Source: Mycobacterium shimoidei (lineage in GTDB: Bacteria; Actinomycetota; Actinomycetes; Mycobacteriales; Mycobacteriaceae). From it: 64,000 bases of DNA. The translations under genes and the position numbers were made by a program. Below the pieces are notes generated by a model. It did not search any database. It was not told where the DNA came from and was given only the letters and a program-made list of their open reading frames with translations. Below are positions 26,264-34,421 of this stretch, one piece after another (within the stretch, counting starts at the first letter, position 1; every line of letters begins with the position of its first letter). Location: NCBI GenBank assembly GCA_002101905.1, contig LQPU01000026.1:1-64000 (forward strand). Direction: 5' to 3'.

Positions 26264-27234
26264 ACACCGCGCACATCCACGTCGGGCTGGCGCACGCCTC
26301 GGACTGGGCGTTCACCTCGGCGCTGGTGATCCTGGTGGTGGCGTTGCTGCTGCTGGCCGTCGAGCTTGCCTACGCCCGTAGCCGCCGCGCCATCGACCGT
26401 GAGCTGGTCAGCGCTGGCGTCGCCGCCGACAGCACCACCCCCGGTGTCGTGCTGGACGCCCCGAGGCGGCCGTTGGACGAACGTGTGGGCCGGGCCGGTC
26501 TCGTGCTGGTCTACGCGGGGATCGGGCTGTTGCTGGCCTGCATCGTGCTGCGCGGCCTGGCCACCGTGCGGGTGCCCTGGGGCAACATGTACGAGTTCAT
26601 CAACCTGACCTGCTTTTGCGGCTTGGTCGCCGGCGCGATTGTGTTGCGCCGGCCGCAATACCGCCCGCTGTGGGTGTTCCTGCTGTTGCCGGTGCTGATC
26701 TTGCTGACGGTGTCGGGGCACTGGCTCTACACCAACGCGGCGCCGGTGATGCCGGCCCTGCAGTCCTACTGGCTACCGATCCACGTGTCGGTGGTCAGCC
26801 TGGGCTCCGGGGTGTTCCTGGTCGCGGGCGTGGCCAGCATGTTGTTTCTGCTGCGGATGTCGAAGCTGGGCGACCCGGACACCCCGGGCGTGCTGGCGCG
26901 GATGGTGCAGCGGTTGCCCGACGCGCAGACCCTGGACCGCATCGCCTACCGGACCACGATCTTCGGTTTCCCCGTCTTCGGCTTCGGGGTGATCTTCGGC
27001 GCGATCTGGGCCGAGCAGGCCTGGGGCCGGTACTGGGGCTGGGACCCCAAAGAGACTGTGGCGTTCATCGCCTGGATGATCTATGCCGCCTATCTGCATG
27101 CCAGGTCGACAGCCGGGTGGCGGGACAGGAAAGCGGCCTGGGTCAACGTGGTCGGCTTCGCGGCCATGGTCTTCAACTTGTTCTTCGTTAACCTGGTGAC
27201 TGTGGGCCTGCACTCGTATGCCGGTGTGGGCTGA
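26260..27234 (+). CDS. ccsA: Cytochrome c synthase subunit CcsA (ResC/CcsB)
   Basis: A 324-residue membrane protein with about eight helices. The haem-handling signature WGRYWGWDPKETVAFIAWMI is near residues 257-276 and a conserved histidine lies in PIHVSVVSLG. With ResB it forms the cytochrome c synthase that exports haem and attaches it to CXXCH motifs, as needed for the bc1 complex cytochrome c subunit. Last gene of the thioredoxin-ccdA-resB-ccsA operon; a MinD-like gene follows after 34 bases. Confidence 0.95.
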   Translation: MNTAHIHVGLAHASDWAFTSALVILVVALLLLAVELAYARSRRAIDRELVSAGVAADSTTPGVVLDAPRRPLDERVGRAGLVLVYAGIGLLLACIVLRGLATVRVPWGNMYEFINLTCFCGLVAGAIVLRRPQYRPLWVFLLLPVLILLTVSGHWLYTNAAPVMPALQSYWLPIHVSVVSLGSGVFLVAGVASMLFLLRMSKLGDPDTPGVLARMVQRLPDAQTLDRIAYRTTIFGFPVFGFGVIFGAIWAEQAWGRYWGWDPKETVAFIAWMIYAAYLHARSTAGWRDRKAAWVNVVGFAAMVFNLFFVNLVTVGLHSYAGVG

Positions 27235-27268
27235 TTAACCCGAGTACCGCAACGAGGGGAAAGTACAG

Positions 27269-28570
27269 GTGTCTGAGCATCCGGCCCAGGGCGCTGGGGC
27301 GTCTCGGAGGCGTGAGGATCATCCAACGACAGAACTGCCGCCGCAGCCGCCGCGCCCCGGTGAACCGGACCCCAGCACCCGCAACGCCGAGACCAAAGCC
27401 TTCGCCGGTTTCCGAACCGAGCGCCGCTTCGTCGACAACGAGACCGTAGGCGGCCTGGCGCCGCCGACCCGCGCCGAACCGCGCGCCTGGGCGGCCACCC
27501 CGCCCACGGGACTGTCCCAGCTCGAGACGCCGCCGTACAGCGGGGGTACCGGCTACTACACGGGACAGGCGCCAACCCCGGCGACGGGCACGGGGTATCG
27601 CCCCGCGCCCACCCACCATCCGCCGTCGCCGTATCCGGAGCTGTCCACGAGCACCCTGCTGCGCCAGGTCAAACCCGCGCCCTCGGAGGGCTGGCGCAAA
27701 TGGCTGTACATCCTTTCCGGCCAGCTGATCAACGTCGGGGAAAGCCCCCGGGTCATCCGCTACAACGACCTGACCGTCCAGGTCAACCGGCCGTTGCGGG
27801 GTTGCTATCGCATCGCGATGCTGTCGCTGAAGGGCGGGGTCGGCAAAACCACGATCACCGCCACGCTGGGCGCCACCTTCGCGTCCGTCCGCGGCGACCG
27901 GGTGATCGCCGTCGACGCCAACCCGGACCGCGGCACGCTGAGCCAGAAGGTGCCGATGGAGACGGCGGCCACCGTGCGGCATCTGCTGCGCGACGCCGAC
28001 GGCATCCAGCGTTACAGCGATGTGCGCAGCTACACCTCGCAAGGGCCCAGCAGGCTGGAGGTGCTGGCTTCCGAGAGCGATCCGGCGATGTCGGAGGCGT
28101 TCAGCGCCGAGGACTACTCCCGCACGCTGGACATTTTGGAGCGCTTCTACGGCTTGGTGCTCACCGATTGCGGCACCGGGCTGCTGCACTCGGCGATGTC
28201 GGCGGTGCTGTCCAAGGCCGATCTGCTGATCGTGGTCAGTTCGGGTTCGATCGACGGGGCGCGTAGCGCTTCGGCGACGCTGGACTGGCTGGACGCCCAC
28301 GGCCACGAGGATCTGGTGCGCCAGTCGATCGCGGTCATCAACGCGGTGCGGCCCCGCTCGGGCAAGGTCGACATGCAGAAGGTGGTCGATCACTTCTCGC
28401 GGCGTTGCCGCGCGGTGCGGTTGATGCCGTTCGACCCGCACCTGGAGGAGGGCGCCGAAATCAACCTGGACCGGTTGAAGCGAGAGACGCGGGAAGCGTT
28501 GATCGAGCTGGCAGCTGTTGTCGCCGACGGCTTTCCGAGCGACGTAGCGCGCAACCCCGGCTTTATCTAG
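27269..28570 (+). CDS. MinD/ParA-like ATPase with proline-rich N-terminus (Rv0530 type)
   Basis: A 433-residue protein. Residues 1-150 are disordered and rich in Pro, Gly and Thr. The deviant Walker A KGGVGKTT is at 188-195, followed by IAVDANPDRGTLS and the LVLTDCGTGLLHSAM segment of SIMIBI/MinD-type ATPases. The layout is shared with ESX-associated EspI-like proteins and with Rv0530. It probably acts at the membrane in localisation or secretion control, but no ESX genes are near. GTG 27269, with a purine-rich AACGAGGGGAAAG stretch upstream. Confidence 0.87.
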   Translation: MSEHPAQGAGASRRREDHPTTELPPQPPRPGEPDPSTRNAETKAFAGFRTERRFVDNETVGGLAPPTRAEPRAWAATPPTGLSQLETPPYSGGTGYYTGQAPTPATGTGYRPAPTHHPPSPYPELSTSTLLRQVKPAPSEGWRKWLYILSGQLINVGESPRVIRYNDLTVQVNRPLRGCYRIAMLSLKGGVGKTTITATLGATFASVRGDRVIAVDANPDRGTLSQKVPMETAATVRHLLRDADGIQRYSDVRSYTSQGPSRLEVLASESDPAMSEAFSAEDYSRTLDILERFYGLVLTDCGTGLLHSAMSAVLSKADLLIVVSSGSIDGARSASATLDWLDAHGHEDLVRQSIAVINAVRPRSGKVDMQKVVDHFSRRCRAVRLMPFDPHLEEGAEINLDRLKRETREALIELAAVVADGFPSDVARNPGFI

Positions 28571-28728
28571 CGCGGGTTGTTATCGCCGTGGCTTAGCCGC
28601 CAGAGAAACTCCGGATCGTCATCGGGCCCGATGACGCGCGTCTTCGGGCGGTTCACCTGCGAACGCGCGGCCCGCCAGCCGACGTAGACCAACGTTCCCA
28701 GGACCAGGATGAGGAGCAGGTAGAGCAT
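28567..28728 (-). CDS. Small single-helix membrane protein (Rv0530A type)
   Basis: A 53-residue protein: one hydrophobic helix at the N-terminus (LYLLLILVLGTLVYVGW), then a basic and polar tail with DDDPEFLWRLSHGDN. ATG 28728 has the near-perfect site AAGGAGGT about 5 bases upstream, which rules out the longer frame to 28788. Its stop overlaps the end of the MinD-like gene by 4 bases in convergent orientation. Function unknown; conserved in position in mycobacteria. Confidence 0.78.
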   Translation of the reverse strand: MLYLLLILVLGTLVYVGWRAARSQVNRPKTRVIGPDDDPEFLWRLSHGDNNPR

Positions 28729-28732
28729 CAAC

Positions 28733-28740
28733 ACCTCCTT
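28733..28740 (-). promoter_or_regulatory. Strong ribosome binding site of the 53-residue membrane protein
   Basis: AAGGAGGT on the minus strand, correctly spaced from ATG 28728. It is the best evidence that this small gene is translated. Confidence 0.8.
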
Positions 28741-28767
28741 GGTCCGAATATACCCGCGCCGTACCCT
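28739..28767 (+). promoter_or_regulatory. Candidate leaderless promoter of the DUF4229 gene
   Basis: TTGGTC (28739-28744), a 17-base spacer and TACCCT (28762-28767) end 6 bases before GTG 28774. A transcript starting at +7 from the -10 would begin with the start codon. It overlaps the ribosome binding site of the divergent gene. Confidence 0.55.
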
Positions 28768-28773
28768 CGAACC

Positions 28774-29088
28774 GTGCCAGCTGCTCAAAGCTCTACCGGC
28801 CGCGCGATCGTCGACATCCTGCTCTACGTCGCGGCGCGGCTGCTACTGGTGGCCGCGTTGGCTGCCGCCATCTACGGGGTGGCGCTGCTGCTCGGCGTGC
28901 ACGAATTCCCGGTCGCCATTGCGGTGCTATTCGCGCTGATCATTGCCATGCCGCTGGGCATGTGGGTATTCAGCCCACTGCGCCGCCGCGCCACCGCCGG
29001 CCTCGAGGCGGCCACCGAGCGCCGCCGCCGCGACCGTGAGCAGCTGCGTGCCCGACTGCGCGGCGAGGCGCCGTCCGACGACAACTGA
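28774..29088 (+). CDS. DUF4229 family membrane protein (Rv0531 type)
   Basis: A 104-residue protein with two hydrophobic helices near residues 15-39 and 44-66 and a long basic, charged C-terminal tail (RRRATAGLEAATERRRRDRE) that is probably cytoplasmic and helical. GTG 28774 lies 6 bases after a TACCCT element, so the gene is likely leaderless. It is divergent from the 53-residue membrane protein. Function unknown. Confidence 0.82.
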   Translation: MPAAQSSTGRAIVDILLYVAARLLLVAALAAAIYGVALLLGVHEFPVAIAVLFALIIAMPLGMWVFSPLRRRATAGLEAATERRRRDREQLRARLRGEAPSDDN

Positions 29089-29101
29089 ACCCACCGCGGG
29101 C

Positions 29102-29147
29102 TGTCAATGTTTCTTGACGCCCTTGCGACTGTCAAGCTATCTTGACA
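29102..29147. promoter_or_regulatory. Two operator copies overlapping the -35 and -10 of a leaderless promoter
   Basis: TGTCAATGTTTCTTGACG (29102-29119) and TGTCAAGCTATCTTGACA (29130-29147) share inverted arms TGTCAA/TTGACR; the second has perfect 7-base arms. The first supplies a -35, TTGACG (29114-29119), the second a -10, TATCTT (29138-29143), 18 bases apart. ATG 29151 lies 7 bases after the -10. Binding would block the promoter, consistent with autoregulation by the HTH protein. Confidence 0.7.
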
Positions 29148-29150
29148 ATC

Positions 29151-29363
29151 ATGAGCGACGGATCCGATCTCTCGGAAGCGGCCGCCAGCGCGGACCCTGC
29201 TGTGGGGTTGCGTGCGGTGCGGGCACTGCAGCGGATGCAGGAGCGGTTGGAGGCGATCCACGTCGCCAATGCCCGTGAACAGGGCTGGAGTTGGCAGGCC
29301 ATCGCCGACGCGCTCGGGGTCAGCCGGCAGGCCGTGCACCAGAAGTACAACCGGAGGCGATAG
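29151..29363 (+). CDS. Small helix-turn-helix protein
   Basis: A 70-residue DNA-binding protein. After an acidic N-terminus, residues about 20-70 form a helical HTH: VRALQRMQERLEAIHVANAR, then WSWQAIADALGVSRQAVHQK as the HTH proper and a basic C-terminus YNRRR. It is likely leaderless at ATG 29151 (or TTG 29142). It is followed after 3 bases by the ClpN-domain gene, so the two form a pair. The two palindromes over its promoter suggest it represses itself and its partner. Confidence 0.8.
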   Translation: MSDGSDLSEAAASADPAVGLRAVRALQRMQERLEAIHVANAREQGWSWQAIADALGVSRQAVHQKYNRRR

Positions 29364-29366
29364 CGC

Positions 29367-29930
29367 ATGGTTTTCGAACGGTTCACGCGCAGCGCACGCG
29401 CAGCGGTGACGCTTGCCCAAGAAGAGGCCAAGAAACTAGGAGACGACGAAATCGGTTCGCAGCATGTGCTTCTCGGGCTGATGCGGGCTGCCGACGACGA
29501 CCTGGTGGCGGTTTTGCGCGGTTACGGATTGACCGCCGACGTGGTGCGGGCCCGGCTAGGCGCTACCACCGCCGGCGATTCCTTCGACGAGGACGCCGAG
29601 GCCCTGCGCGTCATCGGTATCGACCTCAACGCGGTCCGCGACAGTGTGGCGCGCACCTTCGGCCCCGACGCCTACGATCAGGCGTTGCGCAAATCCGGTC
29701 GACGCCGGCGACGGCGCGGACATACTCCGTTCACTCATGCGACAAAGAAAGCGCTGGAGTTGTCGCTGCGAGAAGCCTTGGCCCACAAGGACAAGCAGAT
29801 CCGGTGCGAGCATGTGTTGCTTGGCATCCTGCGCGGCGGCGACAACGCCGCCGCCGGTCTTATCACCGAACACGTCTCCATTGCACAGTTGCGCGCCGCG
29901 GTGAACGCGTTGCTGGACAAGGCCGCATAG
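29367..29930 (+). CDS. Stand-alone Clp N-domain protein
   Basis: A 187-residue protein made of two Clp N-terminal repeats: residues about 3-65 (FERFTRSARAAVTLAQEEAK, GSQHVLLGLM) and about 118-185 (FTHATKKALELSLREALAH, CEHVLLGILRGG). There is no AAA+ ATPase module. In ClpC such domains bind substrates and adaptors; free-standing versions, such as plant ClpT, contact the Clp core. It may modulate ClpC1P or bind damaged proteins, but this is inference. It shares an autoregulated transcript with the HTH gene and ends next to menA, convergently. Confidence 0.85.
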   Translation: MVFERFTRSARAAVTLAQEEAKKLGDDEIGSQHVLLGLMRAADDDLVAVLRGYGLTADVVRARLGATTAGDSFDEDAEALRVIGIDLNAVRDSVARTFGPDAYDQALRKSGRRRRRRGHTPFTHATKKALELSLREALAHKDKQIRCEHVLLGILRGGDNAAAGLITEHVSIAQLRAAVNALLDKAA

Positions 29931-30809
29931 TTATCGGTAGCCGGCCACTGCTAGCGCCGCCGCAACTGCGATCGACCACACCAGCATCGCCAGCCCGGTG
30001 TCGCGCAGCACCGGGATCAGCTGCGGCCCGGTGTCATTGCGGCGCACTGGTCCGGCGGCCCGCAGCGCCAGCGGCGTAGCGACGAATCCTGCTGCGCACC
30101 ACGGTGTCGCGACCATCAGCGCCAGGGTCAACAGTGCGGCGATCGCCAGCAGTGCCTGATACAGCGTCCGTGTCCTGCCGTCGCCCAGCCGCACCGCCAG
30201 CGTGACCTTGCCGGACTGCGCGTCGGTCGGGATGTCGCGCAAATTGTTGGCCACCAGAACCGCCGAGGACATCGCACCCGTCGCGGCTGCCAGCGTCAGC
30301 CCCACCCAGTCCACCCGCAAGGCCTGGGTGTACTGGGTGCCCAGCACCGCGGTCAACCCAAAGAACACGAACACCGACAGCTCGCCGAATCCCGCGTAGC
30401 CGTAGGGTTTTGAGCCACCGGTATACCACCATGCCGCCGCGATGCAGGCGGCGCCGACCGCGATCAGCCACGGCGCGGTGGTCATGGCCAACGCCAGCCC
30501 CGCCGTGGCGCCAACGCTCAGGCTCAGCATGGCCACGGCCAGCACCGACCGTGGCGTGGCCAACCTCGAGCCCACAAGCCGCACCGGGCCGGCCCGGTCG
30601 TCGTCGGTGCCGCGGATGCCATCGGAGTAGTCGTTGGCAAAGTTGACCCCGATGATGAAGGCGCAGGAAACCAATAACGCCAGCAGCGCCTTCCACCACA
30701 CCGCCGCGTGCAGCCAGGCCGCGGCGCCGGTGCCGGCGATCACCGGGGCGACGGCGTTGGGCAACGTCCGCGGTCGCGCACCGGCGATCCACTCCGAGAC
30801 GCTGGCCAT
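29931..30809 (-). CDS. menA: 1,4-dihydroxy-2-naphthoate polyprenyltransferase
   Basis: MenA joins a polyprenyl diphosphate to 1,4-dihydroxy-2-naphthoate, making demethylmenaquinone in the membrane. The 292-residue UbiA-family protein has eight or nine helices. The first Asp-rich motif is [16 protein letters not shown] near residues 56-71 and the second [18 protein letters not shown] near 186-203. ATG 30809 ([16 protein letters not shown]) gives the usual length; the frame to 30866 is not used. It is divergent from the MTA phosphorylase gene, 55 bases apart. Confidence 0.95.
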   Translation of the reverse strand: MASVSEWIAGARPRTLPNAVAPVIAGTGAAAWLHAAVWWKALLALLVSCAFIIGVNFANDYSDGIRGTDDDRAGPVRLVGSRLATPRSVLAVAMLSLSVGATAGLALAMTTAPWLIAVGAACIAAAWWYTGGSKPYGYAGFGELSVFVFFGLTAVLGTQYTQALRVDWVGLTLAAATGAMSSAVLVANNLRDIPTDAQSGKVTLAVRLGDGRTRTLYQALLAIAALLTLALMVATPWCAAGFVATPLALRAAGPVRRNDTGPQLIPVLRDTGLAMLVWSIAVAAALAVAGYR

Positions 30810-30864
30810 GGTGCGATCCTGCCATGATGGACAATGGGCGGAGCGATGAAGAGGAGCGGCGTAC

Positions 30865-31641
30865 ATGCTTGGAGTGATCGGCGGCAGCGGCTTCTACACG
30901 TTCTTCGGCGACAACGCGCGCAGCGTCAAGCTCGACACCCCATTCGGTGAGCCCAGCGCGCCCGTCACCGTCGGCACCGTCGGCGAGCATGAGGTCGCGT
31001 TTTTACCGCGGCACGGCGCGTCGCACCAATATTCCGCGCACACCGTTCCGTACCGGGCCAATATGTGGGCGCTGCGGGCGTTGGGGGTGCGGCGGGTTTT
31101 CGCGCCCTGCGCGGTCGGCAGCCTGACTCCCGAGCACGGGCCGGGCGCGATCGTGGTGCCTGACCAGTTGGTGGACCGCACCCACGGCCGCGCCGACACC
31201 TACTTCGACTCGGGCGGGGCGCACGTCGCCTTCGCCGACCCATACTGCGCCACACTGCGGGCCGCGGTGACCGGGCTGCCCGGGGTGGTCGACGGCGGAA
31301 CCATGGTGGTGGTCCAAGGCCCACGGTTTTCCACTCGCGCGGAAAGCCGATGGTTCGCCGCCGCCGGATTCACCCTGATCAACATGACCGGCTATCCGGA
31401 GGCCGTCCTCGCCCGTGAGCTTGACATGTGTTATGCCGCAATCGGGTTGGTGACCGACCTGGACGCGGGGATCGAGTCGGGCGACGGCGTGCGGGCCGTC
31501 GACGTGTTCAGCGAATTCGAGAAGAACATCGAGCCGTTCAAGAAGCTGGTGCACGAGGCCATCGGTCAGGTCGCCGCCGAGCGGAGCTGCACCGACTGCC
31601 AGCCGCACGCCGGTGTCGCGCTGCCGTTCGACTTGCCATGA
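30865..31641 (+). CDS. Methylthioadenosine/purine phosphorylase (Rv0535 type)
   Basis: A 258-residue MTAP-family nucleoside phosphorylase. Family marks are [11 protein letters not shown] at the N-terminus, [20 protein letters not shown] near residues 48-67, [13 protein letters not shown] near 149-161 and [20 protein letters not shown] near 172-191. It splits 5'-methylthioadenosine (or a related nucleoside) with phosphate, recycling adenine and methionine precursors. The end carries a CTDCQPH segment. Start ATG 30865 has GAAGAGGAG upstream; galE3 follows with a 4-base overlap. Confidence 0.92.
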   Translation: MLGVIGGSGFYTFFGDNARSVKLDTPFGEPSAPVTVGTVGEHEVAFLPRHGASHQYSAHTVPYRANMWALRALGVRRVFAPCAVGSLTPEHGPGAIVVPDQLVDRTHGRADTYFDSGGAHVAFADPYCATLRAAVTGLPGVVDGGTMVVVQGPRFSTRAESRWFAAAGFTLINMTGYPEAVLARELDMCYAAIGLVTDLDAGIESGDGVRAVDVFSEFEKNIEPFKKLVHEAIGQVAAERSCTDCQPHAGVALPFDLP

Positions 31642-32672
31642 GGGTGCTGCTCACCGGCGCGGCCGGCTTCATCGGGTCACGAGTCCACGCCGCGCTGAAC
31701 AGCGCCGGGCACGACGTGATCGCCATCGACGCGATGCTGCCCGCCGCGCACGGCGACGACGCGGCGTTGCCCCCGGGCTGCCGGCAAGTCGATATTCGCG
31801 ACGCCGACGCGCTGCGCCCGCTGCTGGCCGGGGTGGACCTGGTGTGTCATCAGGCGGCGGTGGTGGGCGCCGGAGTGAACGCCGCCGACGCGCCCGCCTA
31901 CGGCAGTCACAACGACTTTGGGACGACGGTGCTGCTGGCTCAGATGTTCGAGGCGGGGATACGACGTCTGGTGCTGGCATCGTCGATGGTGGTCTACGGG
32001 CAGGGCCGTTACCGATGCGCTGATCATGGGCAGGTCGACCCACTGCCCCGGCGCCGAGCCGACCTGGATGCCGGTGTGTTCGAGCATCGCTGCCCGGTCT
32101 GCGGGCTGGACGTGGCCTGGCAGCTGGTCGACGAGGACGCGGCGTTACGACCGCGCAGTCTGTATGCGGCCAGCAAGGCCGCGCAAGAGCATTACGCACT
32201 GGCCTGGGCGGAGTCGACCGGCGGTTCGGTGGTGGCGCTGCGCTACCACAACGTCTACGGACCGGGGATGCCGCGCGACACCCCGTATTCCGGGGTGGCC
32301 GCGATTTTCCGTTCGGCACTCGAAAAAGGCGATGCTCCAGCGGTTTTCGAAGACGGTGGCCAGATGCGCGATTTCGTGCACGTTGACGACGTGGCCGCCG
32401 CCAACCTGGCGGCAATCGACGCGGACCGTGGCGGCTTTACTGCCGCGAATGTCTGCTCCGGGCAACCTATTTCGATCATGGAAGTGGCGACGGTGCTTTG
32501 CGAGGCTCGTGGGGACGGCGTGTCACCCGTCGTCACCGGCCAGTACCGCAGCGGCGACGTGCGGCACATCGTCGCCGATCCGGCCCGGGCCGCTGAGAAA
32601 TTGGGTTTCCGCGCCGCCGTTGACCCGCAACAGGGTTTGCGCGAATTCGCCACCGCGCCGCTTCGCGGCTAG
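31638..32672 (+). CDS. galE3: NAD-dependent sugar epimerase/dehydratase (GalE3-like)
   Basis: A 344-residue extended SDR. The dinucleotide motif TGAAGFIGS is at residues 6-14, the active-site SSMVVYG segment near 116-122 and the catalytic pair in SLYAASKAAQEHY near 175. Between about residues 123 and 160 it carries a charged insertion with YRCADHG and HRCPVCGLD, three cysteines in a zinc-ribbon-like pattern. ATG 31638 overlaps the phosphorylase stop by 4 bases; the longer frame is not family-like. Sugar substrate unknown. Confidence 0.88.
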   Translation: MRVLLTGAAGFIGSRVHAALNSAGHDVIAIDAMLPAAHGDDAALPPGCRQVDIRDADALRPLLAGVDLVCHQAAVVGAGVNAADAPAYGSHNDFGTTVLLAQMFEAGIRRLVLASSMVVYGQGRYRCADHGQVDPLPRRRADLDAGVFEHRCPVCGLDVAWQLVDEDAALRPRSLYAASKAAQEHYALAWAESTGGSVVALRYHNVYGPGMPRDTPYSGVAAIFRSALEKGDAPAVFEDGGQMRDFVHVDDVAAANLAAIDADRGGFTAANVCSGQPISIMEVATVLCEARGDGVSPVVTGQYRSGDVRHIVADPARAAEKLGFRAAVDPQQGLREFATAPLRG

Positions 32673-32673
32673 C

Positions 32674-34236
32674 TCAGTCTCGGTGGCGTGCGCCGCCGGT
32701 GGGCTCGTGGGGTCCCCGATAAATCCTTGGCGCAGCAGGCGGGGTCGGGGGCCTTTCCGCGGGCCGAAAAATGCGGGGTGCGGGAGCGCCTCCGGTCGTC
32801 AGCCGCGTCGTCTCAGGCTCCGGCGGTGACGGTGGCCGTGATGGTTGGGCGCCAACCTGGGGCTGACGCTGCTGGATTTTGCCGGTGATGATGGTGACGA
32901 CGAGTATGCACAGCGTCAGTGCGCTCAGCGCGACGTCGAAGGTGCTGGTGATCTGTTGCGCAAGGTCATTGCCGTAGACCGGATTGCTCGACCCGGCGGG
33001 TGAGCCCGCGACGCGGGGCGCCAAGGCAACCCCGATCACGATGCGAGAAACACTGAACACGAACAGAACACCGCACAGCGACGAGATCACCGGCACTGGC
33101 AGGGACCGGTTGGTGAGGTTGACGTGCAGCCAGGCGGCAAGCACCGCGGTGACGAGGTCGAAGGCTGCCATGGCCGCGTTGTCGTAGGGCGGGTTGGGCA
33201 GGTTCAAGAGCACCGTGACGGCCAGGTCGGTGATGCGCATCAGCACCGATGCGGCACTCCAGAGTGCGATGAGCAGCAGGGCTTTTCGCGCGGCCTGCCG
33301 CCACATGTTGTCGCTGACGTGGTCGCTCGTCGCGGTTCGCAGCAACGTGAGTGGTGCGACGACCGCAGCGGCCGCCGCCCAGGCCAGGAAACCCTCGAAC
33401 CCCACCGCCGCCGTGGAGGTGTTCTGCGCGATGCCGTGGAACGCGTCGATTACGCGGCCGATCGGCAGCAGCCACACAATCAGCCCAGCGAGCAGCGTGG
33501 ACACTCCGAGCGCGACTAAGGCGAGCCGAGATGCTCTGCTGCGCTGAAGGATCCACCAGGATGCGACGACGACAGCGGCCAATGCCACGGACCCGTACAC
33601 AATTGCCGTCGTGATGATCGCAAAAGTTTGTTTCCCGAAACCCGTCGAATCGGCGGGCAGGGCGGCCTTGATCCGCCAGAACAAGTTGAAGACGAAAGCG
33701 AGTGCGGCCAGGGCGATCGCCGTATAGGCGATTATGCGGGCGGTCAGCAGCCAGCCACGGAACCGGTCTTTGTCGACGCGGGTGTTCGTGATCGGCGGCT
33801 GAGCACTCAGCAGTGCGCCGGCGGCTCCGACCCAGGCGCCCGGCCCGACGCCCCCGGGCACGTTCCCGGTGCCGCCGTAGCGGACGGTTTGAACCACGTC
33901 GAACAGCACGAATCCCACCACCAGCAGGAAGTAGGGGACGTTGAGGGTGGCACGCAGCCGGCCCGGCTGAACATGCTTGAAGCGCCAGGAGCTGGCGATC
34001 GAAGCCAGCGAAAGCAGTGTCACCACGAGCAATGCCACAAACAGTTCGAGCCGGCTGTCCGGTATCCCGACGCCGAAGTACAGGTTCCAGGGAAGTGCCA
34101 AAGCGATCAGCAGCAGGACAGCCGCGGCCACATCACGGGCGAGGTTCCATCGTTTGAGGGTTTCCTCGGTGATGTGGCTGCGGTGCGGACCGCTGCGAAG
34201 GTGGGTGGTGGGCGCGTCATCGCGGCTGTCGCTCAA
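32674..34236 (-). CDS. Large polytopic membrane protein (Rv0537c type)
   Basis: A 520-residue protein with around ten hydrophobic segments between residues 30 and 460 and a Pro-rich cytoplasmic C-terminus (SRPPSPPEPE, ERPPTPPAAPR). No catalytic motif is recognised. The frame extends to GTG 34293, but TTG 34236 is preceded by AAGGGGAG at proper distance and begins SLSDSRDDAPTT, so I prefer it. It is divergent from the Pro/Gly-rich protein gene, as Rv0537c is from Rv0538. Function unknown. Confidence 0.78.
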   Translation of the reverse strand: MSDSRDDAPTTHLRSGPHRSHITEETLKRWNLARDVAAAVLLLIALALPWNLYFGVGIPDSRLELFVALLVVTLLSLASIASSWRFKHVQPGRLRATLNVPYFLLVVGFVLFDVVQTVRYGGTGNVPGGVGPGAWVGAAGALLSAQPPITNTRVDKDRFRGWLLTARIIAYTAIALAALAFVFNLFWRIKAALPADSTGFGKQTFAIITTAIVYGSVALAAVVVASWWILQRSRASRLALVALGVSTLLAGLIVWLLPIGRVIDAFHGIAQNTSTAAVGFEGFLAWAAAAAVVAPLTLLRTATSDHVSDNMWRQAARKALLLIALWSAASVLMRITDLAVTVLLNLPNPPYDNAAMAAFDLVTAVLAAWLHVNLTNRSLPVPVISSLCGVLFVFSVSRIVIGVALAPRVAGSPAGSSNPVYGNDLAQQITSTFDVALSALTLCILVVTIITGKIQQRQPQVGAQPSRPPSPPEPETTRLTTGGAPAPRIFRPAERPPTPPAAPRIYRGPHEPTGGARHRD

Positions 34237-34421
34237 CGAACTCCCCTTGTGGTAGACGGTGACTTCGGCAGTCGTTGGTTGTGTAGTTAACACCTCGCTC
34301 GAGCGCTACGCTGGCAAACTCGACTTGAGTGACCTCGTAGGCTGCATCTAGTTAATAGTGTTAAGAGCGAGCCTGTGTCGGGCGGATACCTGATACTGCA
34401 GCCTCGGAGAGGAGTGCGGCG

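Noticed and set aside
29151-29930. HTH/ClpN pair as a toxin-antitoxin system.
   Set aside because: The second gene is a Clp N-domain protein of 187 residues with no toxin fold; a chaperone or adaptor role fits better.
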